A DNA stretch of 64,000 bases from Aquitalea pelogenes (GCF_001515305.1 NZ_LNQV01000008.1:51608-115607); one strand, 5' to 3'; counted from the stretch's first letter, positions 24,416-37,461 are shown. Translations and numbers: made by a program. Notes: a model not told the origin generated them from the letters alone.

Positions 24416-25309
24416 ATGAGCCAAACTCTTGTTCTTGATGGCGGCATGGGCCGCGAACTGAAACGTATCGGTGCGCCGTTCCAGCAGCCGGAATGGTCTG
24501 CGCTGGCCTTGCTGGAAGGCCCGCATTTTGTCGAACAGGCCCATGATGCCTTCGTGAATGCCGGTGCCCGGGTGATAACCACCAACAGCTATGCCGTGGT
24601 GCCTTTTCATATCGGCCAGCAGCGTTTTGACGCGCAGGGGCGGCAACTGGCTGCCCTGGCTGGCGAACTGGCACGCCGCAGCGCGGACAAGGCAGCACAC
24701 AAGGTGACCGTGGCCGGCTCCTTGCCGCCTGCACTGGGTTCCTACCGTCCCGACCTGTTCAATGAAGCCGACTCGCTAGCCATTCACCGTGTGCTGATCG
24801 AGGGTCTGGCACCGTATGTGGATGTCTGGCTGGCCGAAACACAAAGCTCGCTGGCCGAGGTGCGCGCAGTGCGCCTGGCGCTGGGCGAACAGGACAAGCC
24901 GCTGTGGCTGTCGTTTACCCTGCAGGACGAAGATGTCGACAACGTGGCGCGCCTGCGTTCCGGTGAAACCGTCAGCGAGGCGGTGGCCGAGGCCATCCGT
25001 CTGGGCGCAGCGGCGGTGCTGTTCAACTGCAGCCAGCCGGAAGTGATGGAAGCCGCGCTGGATGCCGCCAATGCAGTGCTGCAACAGCAAGGCAAGGCAC
25101 TGCAACTGGGCGTGTATGCCAATGCCTTCCCGCCCACGCCGAAAGACGCCAAGGCCAATGCCACGCTGGATGAAATCCGTGCCGACCTGACCCCGCAAAA
25201 CTATCTGGGCTGGGCCGAACGCTGGGTAGAAAAGGGTGCCGGCATTGTTGGCGGTTGCTGCGGCATCACGCCGGAACATATCGCTGCGCTGGCAGCGCGG
25301 CTGGGCTGA
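24416..25309 (+). CDS. mmuM: Homocysteine S-methyltransferase
   Basis: 297 aa. Transfers a methyl from S-methylmethionine (or SAM) to homocysteine to give methionine; cytosolic, zinc-dependent, no cobalamin. Zn ligands are in place: FNCSQP at about residue 205 and GGCCG near the C-end (about 279-283). N-terminus LVLDGGMGRELKRIG is typical of MmuM. The ATG at 24416 is chosen over 24404 as it begins at the conserved region; ribosome sites are weak for both. The divergent ABC pair may supply the methyl donor. It ends one base before the convergent hydrolase gene. Confidence 0.93.
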   Translation: MSQTLVLDGGMGRELKRIGAPFQQPEWSALALLEGPHFVEQAHDAFVNAGARVITTNSYAVVPFHIGQQRFDAQGRQLAALAGELARRSADKAAHKVTVAGSLPPALGSYRPDLFNEADSLAIHRVLIEGLAPYVDVWLAETQSSLAEVRAVRLALGEQDKPLWLSFTLQDEDVDNVARLRSGETVSEAVAEAIRLGAAAVLFNCSQPEVMEAALDAANAVLQQQGKALQLGVYANAFPPTPKDAKANATLDEIRADLTPQNYLGWAERWVEKGAGIVGGCCGITPEHIAALAARLG

Positions 25310-25310
25310 T

Positions 25311-26461
25311 TCATTGTCCTGCCAGCAAGTGCTGTAACACCTGCTCGGCCACGTCCTGCCATTTCCTGCTGGAAATCACGGCGTGGCGGCGTCCTCTATC
25401 ATCACTGCACTGGTGTCATAGGAGCGGGCAGTAGCGGCCACCACTTCAGGTGGAATCAGCCGGTCGCGGCTACCGCCTATCACCTGTACCCGGGCGCTGA
25501 TATTGTCCGGATTCACATACGCCGGTTTGCCTTCCGCCGCCTGAATGGCAATGGCCTTGCCCAACGGGTCGCCCATGAATTCCACCACGTTGTCCAGCGT
25601 GCCGGGCAGCAAGCCCCATGGCGGCACCGAGCAGATCAGGCTGGCGCTTTGCCATTGCTCATTACCTTCCAGTACGCGCTGGGTGAGGAAACCACCCATG
25701 GAATGGCCCACAATCAGGCTGGGCTGGACGGGCAGACGTGCCAATACCTGCTGCACATCCTGTTCGTAGTCACGCAGGGTCTGGTTGTCACGCGGTTTGC
25801 TGCCGCCGTGGCCACGCAGTGACAGGGCCGAGCTGCTCAGGCCGTGCGCCGCAAACCAGGGCTGCATGTTTTCCCGCCATTGCCAGCCATCACCGGCCAC
25901 GCCATGGATGAACAGGATATGGCCACGCGGTGCTGGTGCATCGGCATGAAACACTTCTATGCCATCTTCCATTTCACGACGACAGGCGTTGGCCGGGTCG
26001 TCTTCGGCCAGGGTAATCAGGCAGGCGGTTTCTTCGCCATCCTGGGCAAATCGTGTGCTCAGGCCGCGGCACAAGGACGCCATGCGGCCATTGCGGCGCA
26101 GATACTGGATGCGCAGCCGGTTTACCTTGCGGCCCAGCGCATGGTGAAGTGCCTGGTCGAACAACTGGCGGCCAATGCCCTTGCCCTGGCAGAAGCTGTC
26201 CACGCTGATACCCAGTTCGCCATGGGGAAAGGCATCCGTTTGCAGCACCGCAATGTGCACCACCCCTATCAGCAAGCTACGGTAGTGGGCACCAATGACG
26301 ATATCGCGATTGAAATTGATGCTGTCCACGTAGCTGACCAGACTGGCCGGGCCAAGGGTGAGGCCGAAGCGGGTGAAGAGATCGTCCGGGCTCAGTCCGG
26401 ACAGATGTTCCAGAATGGCCGGTCGTGCACTGGCCTGGAGGCGGTCTAGGGTAAGATGCAT
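25311..26461 (-). pseudogene. GNAT acetyltransferase - alpha/beta hydrolase fusion, 3' end out of frame by one missing base
   Basis: A two-domain protein of about 383 aa when repaired. Residues 1 to about 160 are a GNAT domain (GELGISVDSFCQGKGIGRQLFDQAL is the acetyl-CoA loop). From about 175 on comes an alpha/beta hydrolase: ILFIHGVAGDGWQW oxyanion region, nucleophile elbow VGHSMGGF, acid in GGSRDRLIPP. The first frame stops at 25376 (EDAATP). One added base near 25385 gives EDAAHAVISSRKWQDVAEQVLQHLLAGQ, stop 25311, bringing in the catalytic His. The lost base is in a GG pair. So the break removes the catalytic His, but the repaired tail is perfectly conserved in style. The fusion is uncommon; substrate unknown. 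Start 26461 follows AAAGTGA. Confidence 0.82.
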
Positions 26462-26654
26462 GATGTTCACTTTATGTTGCAGTGCAACATGACTCAGTTT
26501 AGGCCATTCCCGGGTGAATGCAAGACATTCTGTGCAGGCAGGGCGCAACTGGTGAAATCAGCAGCATGACGCATAAATATCAACTATCACTAAAGCAAAC
26601 CGCGAGTCCGCAGGCTGCAGAGCAGGCCTGCACGCCGCATAAAACAGAATAATC

Positions 26655-27626
26655 ATGATTTGTCGGTATGGGAGCTCTGTGTTCAACCTCTCTTCATTGT
26701 TACGGAACGGCTTGGCATTACGCTGGCGCATCCTGCTGTGCGTGGCACTGCTGTGTTGTAGTCCGCAGCTGCAGGCACGCGAGTGTCTTTCCTTCATTTA
26801 CGCCAGTGGCGGACGTGCGTTCTGGGCCAATCTGCAGGAAAACATTGCGCAGGAGGGGGCCAGGCTTGGCTATTTCATTTATGACCGTGGTTCGGTGGAT
26901 AGCGAGCACCTGATTGATGATGCCCAGATTGAGCTATTGAATGTGGCCATCGCCCGCAAATGCCGGGCCATCATCCTGGCACCCAGTGCCACCATCGAAA
27001 ATTACAATGAGATTTTGCGTTTCCTGCCGGTGCCGGTGGTGCTGATAGACCGCAATCCTGGCCTTAGCAGCCAGTTTGGCGCAGTAGCCTCAGACCAGAC
27101 CGCTATTGGCAGCCAGGCCTGGGAGCAACTGAAAAAGAGCCATCCGGACATCCGTCGGGTACTGGTATTTCCCAATCAGGGCAAAGTACCGTCCACCGAG
27201 CAGCGCATGGCAGGCTTTGCCATGGCGGCAGAAAAAGACCATGTCAGTGTGCTGTACGGCCCGGAGCTGGACCAGTCCATTGGCCGCGGGCGTCAGGTGG
27301 TGCGTACCTGGCTGTATACCCAGCAGCCGCAGTTCGATGCCATTTTCACCCCGAACGAATCCACCACCAGCGCGGTGCTGCTGGCCTTGAGGCAATTGCA
27401 GCAGGCCGGACGCTATCCCTTTGTCGGGGTGGACCGCAGCCCCCTCATCCTGGAGGCCATTCGTTCTGGTGAATTACTGGCCAGCATGGTGCAGGACACC
27501 GAGAAAATGGCAAAAATTGCCGTGCAGATGGCGGATGACGCCATCCGCCACCCATCGCGGAGCGGACGCAATGTCCTGTTACCACCCTTTGTGCTGAACC
27601 GCGAGGTGCTGCGCAATGCGCGCTAA
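26655..27626 (+). CDS. Periplasmic sugar-binding-type sensor protein (Peripla_BP_4), paired with a diguanylate cyclase
   Basis: 323 aa. A basic N-end and hydrophobic core (WRILLCVALLCCSPQLQA) form a Sec signal. The mature protein has the LacI/ribose-binding fold: RAFWANLQENIAQEGARLGY, CRAIILAPSATIENYNEIL, VLIDRNPG, FDAIFTPNESTTSAVLLAL, PFVGVDRSPLILEAIRSGEL. There is no ABC permease or ATPase next to it. Instead its stop overlaps the start of a membrane GGDEF protein by 11 bases, so it most likely feeds a ligand signal into that cyclase, as in other solute-binding / GGDEF pairs. The gap 26462-26654 holds its promoter; no box stands out. Confidence 0.88.
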   Translation: MICRYGSSVFNLSSLLRNGLALRWRILLCVALLCCSPQLQARECLSFIYASGGRAFWANLQENIAQEGARLGYFIYDRGSVDSEHLIDDAQIELLNVAIARKCRAIILAPSATIENYNEILRFLPVPVVLIDRNPGLSSQFGAVASDQTAIGSQAWEQLKKSHPDIRRVLVFPNQGKVPSTEQRMAGFAMAAEKDHVSVLYGPELDQSIGRGRQVVRTWLYTQQPQFDAIFTPNESTTSAVLLALRQLQQAGRYPFVGVDRSPLILEAIRSGELLASMVQDTEKMAKIAVQMADDAIRHPSRSGRNVLLPPFVLNREVLRNAR

Positions 27627-28827
27627 AGCTGAGCCAGACCACGGCATGGACGCAGCCGGCATCCGCTTGTGCCATTACTATTTCGAGGAAGGCAGCAGCT
27701 CGATCAGGCTGTCGCTGGTGGTGGCGCTTGCCATTTATGCCGCGCACTGGACACATGCGCCGGGCTGGCCAGGTACCGCATGGCTGCTGGCCATGTTCTG
27801 CATCCAGGGTTTGCGGTTGTGGCATATGCAGTTCATGCGCACCAGGCTGACAAACCCGGCAGGCTGGCAAGCATGGTTTGCCAGCCTCTATCTGTCAGTG
27901 GTGCTGGCGGCGCTGGCCTGGGGCAGCATGCTGTTTGCCTTTCCGCATCGTGAGTTCGATTTTGTCTACCTGTTCAAGATCATCGCGCTGGCAACCATCA
28001 ACAGCATCACTATCCTGTCTCACGGCCTGATTTTCCGTCTGTATGCACTGTTCAGCAGTGTGCTGACGCTGGTGGTGCTGATCCAGTTATATGGTTTTGA
28101 CCAGGTGATGTCTGCAACAGACCGCAATGCCTTTACCGCCATCGCCCTGCTTTTTGAGTTGCTGCTGTTGTTCACCGCCTGGAAATATGCAGAGCGTAAC
28201 CGCGCCTTCTTTACCCAGCAGCAGACCATGAGCACGCTGGTCAGCTCGCTCAAGCGCATGCATGACGAAGAGGTGGAACTGCGCTCCAGCCTGGAGTTGA
28301 AAACCGCCGGGCTGGAAGAAGCACGCAATGCCTTGCTGGTGTTGGCCACCACCGACAGCCTCACCCGGACGCTGAACCGGCGTGCCATTCTGGAGCAGCT
28401 GCAACAGCAGGTGGACAAGGTGAGTCACGCCGAGGGCAGTTTTTGCGTGCTGGCCTTCGATGTGGATAACTTCAAGAAAATCAACGATGTATTCGGCCAC
28501 AATGTGGGGGACGTGGTGTTGCAGGTGCTGGCCGAAGAGGTCAAGGCCAGCTTGCGCCCGGAGGATGTGTTCGGCCGGATTGGTGGCGAGGAGTTTCTGG
28601 TGATCCTGCCCGGCCTGAATCTGCCAGAAGCGGTGGCCTGTGGCGAGCGTCTGCGCCTGCAATTGCAACACAGTACCCGCATGCAGCAAGAGGCCGGCAT
28701 TGCCATTACCCTGTCGCTGGGCTGCTGCCTGGCATTCCCGGGCGAAAGCGCGGTCGATATCCTGGGCAAGGCCGATACCTTGATGTATCAGGCCAAGCGT
28801 GAGGGTAAAAACCGGCTGTGCTACTAG
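27616..28827 (+). CDS. Membrane diguanylate cyclase (GGDEF)
   Basis: 403 aa. Five to six hydrophobic segments in residues 30-195, a coiled coil (LKRMHDEEVELRSSLELKTAGLEEARN), then a GGDEF domain: DVDNFKKINDVFGH metal/substrate region and active GGEEF. The inhibitory site is present (RPED five residues before GGEEF), so product inhibition is expected. It makes c-di-GMP. Overlaps the binding-protein gene by 11 bases, which suggests tight co-translation and a shared signalling unit. Confidence 0.92.
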   Translation: MRAKAEPDHGMDAAGIRLCHYYFEEGSSSIRLSLVVALAIYAAHWTHAPGWPGTAWLLAMFCIQGLRLWHMQFMRTRLTNPAGWQAWFASLYLSVVLAALAWGSMLFAFPHREFDFVYLFKIIALATINSITILSHGLIFRLYALFSSVLTLVVLIQLYGFDQVMSATDRNAFTAIALLFELLLLFTAWKYAERNRAFFTQQQTMSTLVSSLKRMHDEEVELRSSLELKTAGLEEARNALLVLATTDSLTRTLNRRAILEQLQQQVDKVSHAEGSFCVLAFDVDNFKKINDVFGHNVGDVVLQVLAEEVKASLRPEDVFGRIGGEEFLVILPGLNLPEAVACGERLRLQLQHSTRMQQEAGIAITLSLGCCLAFPGESAVDILGKADTLMYQAKREGKNRLCY

Positions 28828-28846
28828 CCTGCGCTGGCAAGGGCAT

Positions 28847-31807
<2,961 letters not shown>

Positions 31808-31814
31808 TCAAAGC

Positions 31815-33125
31815 CTAGTGCTGTTGATGCTTGTGTTGATGCAGATGCTGACGCCGTGGTGCAAACAGCACCAGCGTGGCCAGGCAGGCCGAGAGCGCAG
31901 CAAACAGCAGCCACCAGGCAGGCGAGCTCTTGCTGTGCGTCATTTCCACCAGCGCGGTGGATACCGCCGGGGTCAGGCCACCAAAAATGGCAGTGGCCAG
32001 ACTGAAGGCCAGCGAGAAACCTACGGTACGTACATACACCGGCATGACCTCGGTCAGTGCTGCCACCATGGCGCCGTTATACATGCCAAAGAAGAAAGAG
32101 AACCACAGCAACACCGTCAGCAGCCTGATAAAACTGGGCGCAGCTGCCAGCCATGCCATGGCCGGGTAGGCGGTCAGCAAGGCCAGCAGTGAAATGCCCA
32201 GCAGCAGAGGCTTGCGGCCAATGCGGTCGGACAGCGCCCCGCCGACGGGCAGCCAGCAGAAGTTGGACAGGCCCACGCACAAGGTGACAACCAGGCTGTC
32301 CTGCGCGCTCAGGTGCAGCACGCTTTTGCCAAAAGTGGGGGTGTAAACGGTGATGAAGTAAAACAGCGTGGTAGTGAGCGACACCAGAAACATGCCCGCC
32401 ACGATGGTGCGCCAGTGCAGGCCGATGGTGCCGAAGATTTCACGCAGGCTGGGGCGGTGCTTGCGCGCCAGGAAGGCATCGGTTTCCTGCAAGGAACCGC
32501 GCAGCAGGAAAATCAGCGGAATGATCAGGCAGCCGATGAAGAACGGCACGCGCCAGCCCCAGGCGGCAATCTGCTCCGGGCTCAGCCACAGCTGGATGCC
32601 ATAACCGATGGCTGCCGCCACCACGATGGCCACCTGCTGGCTGGCCGACTGCCAGCTGGTGTAAAAGCCCTTGTGACCCGGCGTGGCAATTTCGGCCAGA
32701 TACACTGACACCCCACCCAGTTCCACCCCGGCGGAAAAGCCCTGCAGCAAGCGGCCCAGCAGCACCAGCAGGGGCGCGGCCAGGCCTATCTGGCTGTAAT
32801 CCGGCACAAAGGCAATCAGCACCGTGCCACAGGCCATGATGCCCAGCGTCACGATCAGACCCTGACGGCGGCCGATACGGTCCACATAACTGCCCAGCAC
32901 GATGGCACCCAGCGGGCGCATCAGGAAACCGGCACCGAAGACGGCAAAGGTCAGCATCAGCGAGGCAAACTCGCTGCTGGTGGGGAAAAATGCCTTGCTG
33001 ATATAGCTGGCATAAAAACCGAACAGAAAGAAATCGAACTGTTCGAGAAAATTGCCACTGGTCACGCGCAGTACCGCACCCAGTCGGGACTGGGCAGGGT
33101 GCTGGCTGGCTGGCGCTTGTTGCAT
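31815..33125 (-). CDS. tcuC: Tricarballylate/citrate proton symporter (MFS, TcuC-like)
   Basis: 436 aa, 12 membrane segments of the citrate-H+ symporter branch of the MFS. Opens [24 protein letters not shown]; contains [21 protein letters not shown] (MFS loop motif) and [21 protein letters not shown]. Takes up tricarballylate or citrate-like tricarboxylates. Strong AGGAGAG ribosome site before 33125. The His-rich tail ([13 protein letters not shown]) is odd and could bind metal. Third gene of tcuABC, 60 bases after tcuB. Confidence 0.9.
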   Translation of the reverse strand: MQQAPASQHPAQSRLGAVLRVTSGNFLEQFDFFLFGFYASYISKAFFPTSSEFASLMLTFAVFGAGFLMRPLGAIVLGSYVDRIGRRQGLIVTLGIMACGTVLIAFVPDYSQIGLAAPLLVLLGRLLQGFSAGVELGGVSVYLAEIATPGHKGFYTSWQSASQQVAIVVAAAIGYGIQLWLSPEQIAAWGWRVPFFIGCLIIPLIFLLRGSLQETDAFLARKHRPSLREIFGTIGLHWRTIVAGMFLVSLTTTLFYFITVYTPTFGKSVLHLSAQDSLVVTLCVGLSNFCWLPVGGALSDRIGRKPLLLGISLLALLTAYPAMAWLAAAPSFIRLLTVLLWFSFFFGMYNGAMVAALTEVMPVYVRTVGFSLAFSLATAIFGGLTPAVSTALVEMTHSKSSPAWWLLFAALSACLATLVLFAPRRQHLHQHKHQQH

Positions 33126-33185
33126 GAGTACTCTCCTTTGTTGCGTTGTATTTATTGCTTTTCTGGATGTTTTACTGACCTGCGG

Positions 33186-34319
33186 TCAGCGGCGTTGACG
33201 CTTTTCGATCGCCCATTTCAGCAAGGCCGCGCTGCGGAAAATGCCGTGGGCGAACTTGCCATAGGGCAGGGTGAGGAACAGTGCCATCACCACGCCCAGA
33301 TGCACGGCCAGCAGGCTGCCCAGCACATGGCTGTGGCGAGCAAACGGCAACAGCAGGCCGCTGGCGCTGGTGAGCAGCAGCAGGGCAATGAAGCCGCGGT
33401 CCATCGGGCGTTGTTGTATGTCGCCATGCTGCGGGTCGCGTTGCAGGTTCAGCCACAGCAGGCCGGCAGGGCCAATCAGCAGGCCGATACCACCCGCAAT
33501 GCCCAGCAGCACCGGCAGGCTGTTCAGTGCATAGGGGGCTGGCAGACCCAGCAGATAGTGGTAGCCGGTGGCTACGATGGTGGCGGCAAAGCAGGACAGG
33601 AAGCCGTAGAAAGTGAAATGGTGAAAACGTCGCCGCCACAGGGTGTAGGCATCGTCGGCGTTATTGCAGCCCTGGCCGTGGCCGCCATCCAGATACTTCA
33701 GCGTGGCCACTGCATGACCGGCATCCAGCACCGCCGGTACATCCGGCGCTTGCGGGCTGATGTCGCGCCAGAAGCGGCGCACACCCATGCCCAGCGCCAG
33801 CACGGCAAAGCCGAATACCGGGCCGAACAGCCCGGCCAGCAGATGGTGCGGGAAGTAGTCGTAGAAATTGCCGCTGTTCACTGTCGGGGCCAGTGCCTGC
33901 AACAGCAGCAGGAACAGCGCGAGGCCGGCAGCCAGTGCCAGCGCAACGGTCAGCCCGGCGTGGTGATACAGCCGCCCCAGCGCGCCCGGCCAGGCAAAGC
34001 GGGTATAGCTTTGCTGTCGCACCTGGGCCATGGCTTTGGGAATGTTGACGGCAAATTCATGCGGCGGTGCGTACTGGCAGGCATGCAGACAGGCACCGCA
34101 GTTGTGGCAGAGGTTGGCCAGGTAATGGATGTCGGCCTGGCCGAATTCCAGCCGCTGGGTCATGGCGGGAAACACCGCACAAAAGCCCTCGCAGTAACGG
34201 CAGGCATTGCAGATTTGCAAATCGCGCGCCACTTCGGCCTCGGCCTTGTCCAGCAGGGAGCCCGGCTGGCCGGCAGCCAGTTGTTGCGCCTCGTCGATCA
34301 GGCGGGTGAGTTGTTGCAT
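33186..34319 (-). CDS. tcuB: TcuB/CitB membrane iron-sulfur protein, electron acceptor of TcuA
   Basis: 377 aa. Two cysteine clusters for Fe-S centres: [11 protein letters not shown] at about residue 37 and [19 protein letters not shown] at about 70. Then six membrane helices with His residues likely to bind haem. In Salmonella TcuB re-oxidises the reduced flavin of TcuA and passes electrons to the quinone pool. Start 34319 lies one base past the tcuA stop, giving tight coupling. Normal length. Confidence 0.92.
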   Translation of the reverse strand: MQQLTRLIDEAQQLAAGQPGSLLDKAEAEVARDLQICNACRYCEGFCAVFPAMTQRLEFGQADIHYLANLCHNCGACLHACQYAPPHEFAVNIPKAMAQVRQQSYTRFAWPGALGRLYHHAGLTVALALAAGLALFLLLLQALAPTVNSGNFYDYFPHHLLAGLFGPVFGFAVLALGMGVRRFWRDISPQAPDVPAVLDAGHAVATLKYLDGGHGQGCNNADDAYTLWRRRFHHFTFYGFLSCFAATIVATGYHYLLGLPAPYALNSLPVLLGIAGGIGLLIGPAGLLWLNLQRDPQHGDIQQRPMDRGFIALLLLTSASGLLLPFARHSHVLGSLLAVHLGVVMALFLTLPYGKFAHGIFRSAALLKWAIEKRQRR

Positions 34320-34320
34320 G

Positions 34321-35721
34321 TCAGATTCCTTGTGAAACAGCCTGAGCCGCCTGGGCAGCACGGCTGCCGGCAATACGACCAAAAGCCGTGCCGATGGCCA
34401 TGCCGATACCGGCCACATAACCCTTGCCCAGCACATTGCCGGCCATCATTTCACCGGCCACAAACAGGTTGGGGCTGGGCTGCCCGGCAAAGTGCACGGC
34501 GGCGTCGGCATTGGTTTTCAGGCCCAGATAGGTAAAGGTGATGCCGGGGCGCAGCGCGTAGCCGTAGTAAGGCGGGGTATCGAGCGGCAAGGCCCAGTGG
34601 CTTTTGGGCGGAGTGAGGCCGTCGGTGTGGCAGTTGTCCAGCACGGTGTGGTCGAACTGTCCGGCCTGACAGGCCGCGTTGTAGCGCTGGATGGTGTCGA
34701 CAAAGCGCGCCTCGTCCAGCCCCAGTTGCCGCGCCAGCTCCTGCAGGGTGTCGGCCTTGTTGCCGGGGAATACCGGCGGCATGAAGCGGCCGATGGCCTT
34801 GGAGTCGATGATGGAATAGCCGATCTGCTCCGGCTGTTGTGCCACCAGCCGCCCCCAGATGGCATAGCGCTTGGGCCAGAAATCCTCGCCCTCGTCGTAA
34901 AAGCGCTCGGCGTTGCGGTTGAGCATGATGCCCAGCGATACGCAGTCCACCCGGGTACAGATGCCGCCATCGTAAAGCGGTGCGCGGGCGTCAATGGCTA
35001 CGCAGTGCGATTGCGACGGGTCGCCCACCATATCGGCCCCGGCCTGCTGCATGAACTTGAGCAGTACGCCCTGATTGAAACGGGTGCCACGGATGAGGAA
35101 GTTGTCCGCCGGCCAGTCGCCCTGATCGTTCTGGCCCCAGGCGCTGCGCAGCCATTCGCGGTTGGACTCGAAACCGCCAGCAGCCAGTACACAGCTGCGC
35201 GCGGTGATGCGCTCGCCACCCGACAGATGGGCAGCAACAAAGCGGCCATCCTGCAATTCCAGCCGTTCAACCGCGCTGTCGTAGCGAATCACCACGCCCA
35301 GTTGTTCGGCACTGCGGTAGTAGGCATTCACCAGCGCCTTGCCGCCGCCCATGAAAAAGGCATTGGTGCGCGCCGTATGCAATGCGCCGGACAGCGAGGG
35401 CTGAAAGTGCACGCCGTGACGGCGCATCCAGTCGCGACAGCTGCCGCTGGCGCGAATCACCAGCCTGGCCAGCGCTTCGTCGGTCTGGCCGCCGGTGACG
35501 CGCAGCAGGTCCTGCCAGTACTCCTCTTCCGGATATGCATCCACCAGCACGTCTTGCGGGGCATCGTGCATGCAGCGCAGGTTGCGGGTGTGCTGCGAAT
35601 TGCCGCCGCGCCAGGCGCGCGGGGCGGACTCCAGCAGCAGCACCGAGGCCCCGGCTTCGCGGGCCATCAGTGCGGCGCAGAGTGCGGCGTTGCCGCCGCC
35701 GATGATCAGAACATCAAACAT
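34321..35721 (-). CDS. tcuA: FAD-dependent tricarballylate dehydrogenase
   Basis: 466 aa. [22 protein letters not shown] is the FAD-binding N-end; [12 protein letters not shown] next to it is a TcuA mark; [26 protein letters not shown] and the C-terminal [23 protein letters not shown] match the fumarate-reductase/flavocytochrome-c fold. Oxidises tricarballylate to cis-aconitate, which enters the citric acid cycle. First gene of the operon; its own LysR-type activator gene upstream is truncated. Confidence 0.93.
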   Translation of the reverse strand: MFDVLIIGGGNAALCAALMAREAGASVLLLESAPRAWRGGNSQHTRNLRCMHDAPQDVLVDAYPEEEYWQDLLRVTGGQTDEALARLVIRASGSCRDWMRRHGVHFQPSLSGALHTARTNAFFMGGGKALVNAYYRSAEQLGVVIRYDSAVERLELQDGRFVAAHLSGGERITARSCVLAAGGFESNREWLRSAWGQNDQGDWPADNFLIRGTRFNQGVLLKFMQQAGADMVGDPSQSHCVAIDARAPLYDGGICTRVDCVSLGIMLNRNAERFYDEGEDFWPKRYAIWGRLVAQQPEQIGYSIIDSKAIGRFMPPVFPGNKADTLQELARQLGLDEARFVDTIQRYNAACQAGQFDHTVLDNCHTDGLTPPKSHWALPLDTPPYYGYALRPGITFTYLGLKTNADAAVHFAGQPSPNLFVAGEMMAGNVLGKGYVAGIGMAIGTAFGRIAGSRAAQAAQAVSQGI

Positions 35722-35800
35722 GGGTACAGCCTCCCTGAGACAAGCGGAGACTGTAAAAAGCCCTCAGCCCGGCCGCCAGACCGGATCGGGCAACAGGTGT

Positions 35801-36469
35801 TTAGCGATTGTAAACAGTAGCTCCCGGCCACTGGCCGCTGCTGGCCAGTTCGCTGGCCACCTGTTGCAGCACCACGCGGGTGGCCAGTCCGGCCGGCGAC
35901 AGCTCGTCATCGGACAGGCTCACCAGCAGGTTGGGGCGGCTGACACTGTCGTCGATGATGTCAATCAGACGGAACTCTTCCGGTGGCAGGCGGGCAATGG
36001 CAGCACCGGGCTGGATGGTGGCGCCGTAACCGGCCCTTACTGCATCCATCAACAGCGACAGGCCGTCGATTTCCGCGCTGATGTTCAGCGCGTGCGCACC
36101 CTGGGTGCTGGCGTTGTTGAGCAGGGCGCGCAATCCATGCGGGCCACTGGGCATGATCAGCGGAATGTCGCCCAGCTCGGCCAGGCTGATGTGGTCCTGC
36201 GTGGGTGCTGCAGGCAGGTCGCGGCGGCAGATCAGGAACAGCTTTTCCTCCAGCAGCGGCAGCACGCTCCAGCGCCGGGTGCGCTCTTCCTGGAACAGCA
36301 CGGCCAGATCCAGCTGGCGTGCGCCCAGCATGGTGGCCAGATTGCCGGACAGGTTTTCCACCAGATGCAGGCGGATGTCCGGGTAACGCTCGCGCATGGC
36401 CGCCACAATCTGGAGCAGGACAGCCCGGACAAGTCCTGTGACAAGCATTGCGACAAGAACTGAACACAT
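35801..36469 (-). pseudogene. Truncated LysR regulator (TcuR-like), DNA-binding half missing
   Basis: Only the effector-binding half remains: VLLQIVAAMRERYPDIRLHLVENLSGNLATML through LLQQVASELASSG. In a full LysR protein about 90 residues (helix-turn-helix and linker) come before this point. Here the open frame runs instead into MCSVLVAMLVTGLVRA and a repeat, then the terminator of the next operon at 36471. The space to the neighbour's stop (36523) is 50 bases, so the head is lost, not frameshifted. Its place just upstream of tcuABC fits TcuR, which senses tricarballylate and activates tcuABC. Without the DNA-binding head it cannot work as a normal activator. Confidence 0.82.
36428..36463. 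repeat. Three 12-base direct repeats at the broken end of the tcuR remnant
   Basis: GACAAG occurs at 36428, 36440 and 36452, exactly 12 bases apart; the six bases in between vary (TCCTGT, CATTGC, AACTGA). It sits exactly where homology to LysR ends, so it may mark the deletion or insertion joint. Confidence 0.5.
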
Positions 36470-36470
36470 G

Positions 36471-36494
36471 AAAAAACGGCCCCGAGGGGCCGTT
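36471..36494 (-). terminator. Terminator of the organosulfur ABC operon
   Basis: CGGCCC / GGGCCG stem with CGAG loop; on the minus strand followed by six T (A run 36471-36476). 28 bases after the stop of the binding-protein gene. Confidence 0.9.
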
Positions 36495-36522
36495 GTCATT
36501 GTTACCGCTTGCTGCCAGACGC

Positions 36523-37461
36523 TCAGCTCTTGGGCAGGCCGGGCGGGTTGGTACGCGATTCGCTCACCGCTTCGGCGCTCAGGCCCCAGCGGCTGAGTAC
36601 CTTGGCGTAATTGCCGTTGGCAATCTGGGTATTGATGATTTTGGTAATCGCCGGAGCCAGGCCGGAGTCCTTTCGGGTGGTGACGGCAATGTCAGCAGTC
36701 AGCGGCCAACCGCCAGAGAAGGTGCCAGCCAGACGCACCTTGCCGGTACGCGCGGCTTCCAGTGCATAGATGGCATTGGGGCCGAGCCAGGCATCGGCGC
36801 GGCCGGACTGCAAGGCTACGCGGGCCACGGCTTCATCATCAAAATACAGTGCCTGCAACGGTTTGAGGCCGGCAGCCTCGTTTTTCTTGTTCCATTCCAG
36901 CAGGATCTGCTCCTGATTGGTGCCCGCACCCACAATCACCTTCAGCCCGGCGGTGTCCTTGGGCTCATTGATTTTCAGCTTGCTGCCTGCCTTGGTGTAA
37001 AAGCCGAGCAAGTCCTTGCGGTAGGTGGAGAAATCAAATTTCTCCTTGCGCGCTTCGGTAACGGTGACATTGGAAATCACCGCATCGTACTTGCCGGACT
37101 GCAAGCCCAGCGGCCAGTCGGCCCAGGCCACGTTGACCAGTTCCAGCTTGCGGCCCAAGCCATCGGCCACCAGGCGCGAGATGTCCGGGTCGGCACCGAT
37201 GATGGTTTTCGAGTCGCTGGCAAAACCGCCAATCGGCAGGATGCCGCCAGCAATGGCCACCACGAAGGTCTTGTCCTTGACGAAGCGGACGTCCTTGGAC
37301 AGCAGTTTGATGGCCTCTGGCACCGGACGGCCCTTGGGCTGGCCTTTTTGCTCCGGGCTCAGGTCGATGCTGCTGGCGGCATGGCCAAACAGCGGGGCCA
37401 GCAGGGCAAGGCTGAGGGCGGCCAGTACGGTACGGCGCGGCAGATGGGTGTTACGCGACAT
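36523..37461 (-). CDS. Amino-acid-binding protein of the organosulfur ABC transporter
   Basis: 312 aa. N-end MSRNTHLPRRTVLAALSLALLAPLFGHA is a signal peptide with a twin Arg (RRTVLA) that could be Tat-type. The mature part is SBP family 3: FVVAIAGGILPIGGFAS, GADPDISRLVADGLGRKLELVNV, DAVISNVTVTEARKEKFDFSTYR, DAWLGPNAIYALEA. AAGGAAAG ribosome site before 37461. In operon with a fused permease-ATPase and enzymes of an N-acetylation / C-S cleavage pathway, so the ligand is probably a modified cysteine or methionine (inference). Confidence 0.9.
   Translation of the reverse strand: MSRNTHLPRRTVLAALSLALLAPLFGHAASSIDLSPEQKGQPKGRPVPEAIKLLSKDVRFVKDKTFVVAIAGGILPIGGFASDSKTIIGADPDISRLVADGLGRKLELVNVAWADWPLGLQSGKYDAVISNVTVTEARKEKFDFSTYRKDLLGFYTKAGSKLKINEPKDTAGLKVIVGAGTNQEQILLEWNKKNEAAGLKPLQALYFDDEAVARVALQSGRADAWLGPNAIYALEAARTGKVRLAGTFSGGWPLTADIAVTTRKDSGLAPAITKIINTQIANGNYAKVLSRWGLSAEAVSESRTNPPGLPKS

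Noticed and set aside
31815..33125. Proline/betaine or shikimate transporter instead of a TcuC symporter
   Set aside because: The citrate-symporter-like opening and the adjacent tcuA and tcuB genes make the tricarballylate assignment better.
36428..36463. CRISPR-like repeat unit
   Set aside because: Only three 6-base repeats with 6-base spacers; far too short for a CRISPR array, so kept as a simple direct repeat.
35801..36469. Frameshifted but complete LysR gene
   Set aside because: Only about 50 bases lie between the remnant and the neighbouring stop, so the missing 90 residues are absent from this locus in any frame.
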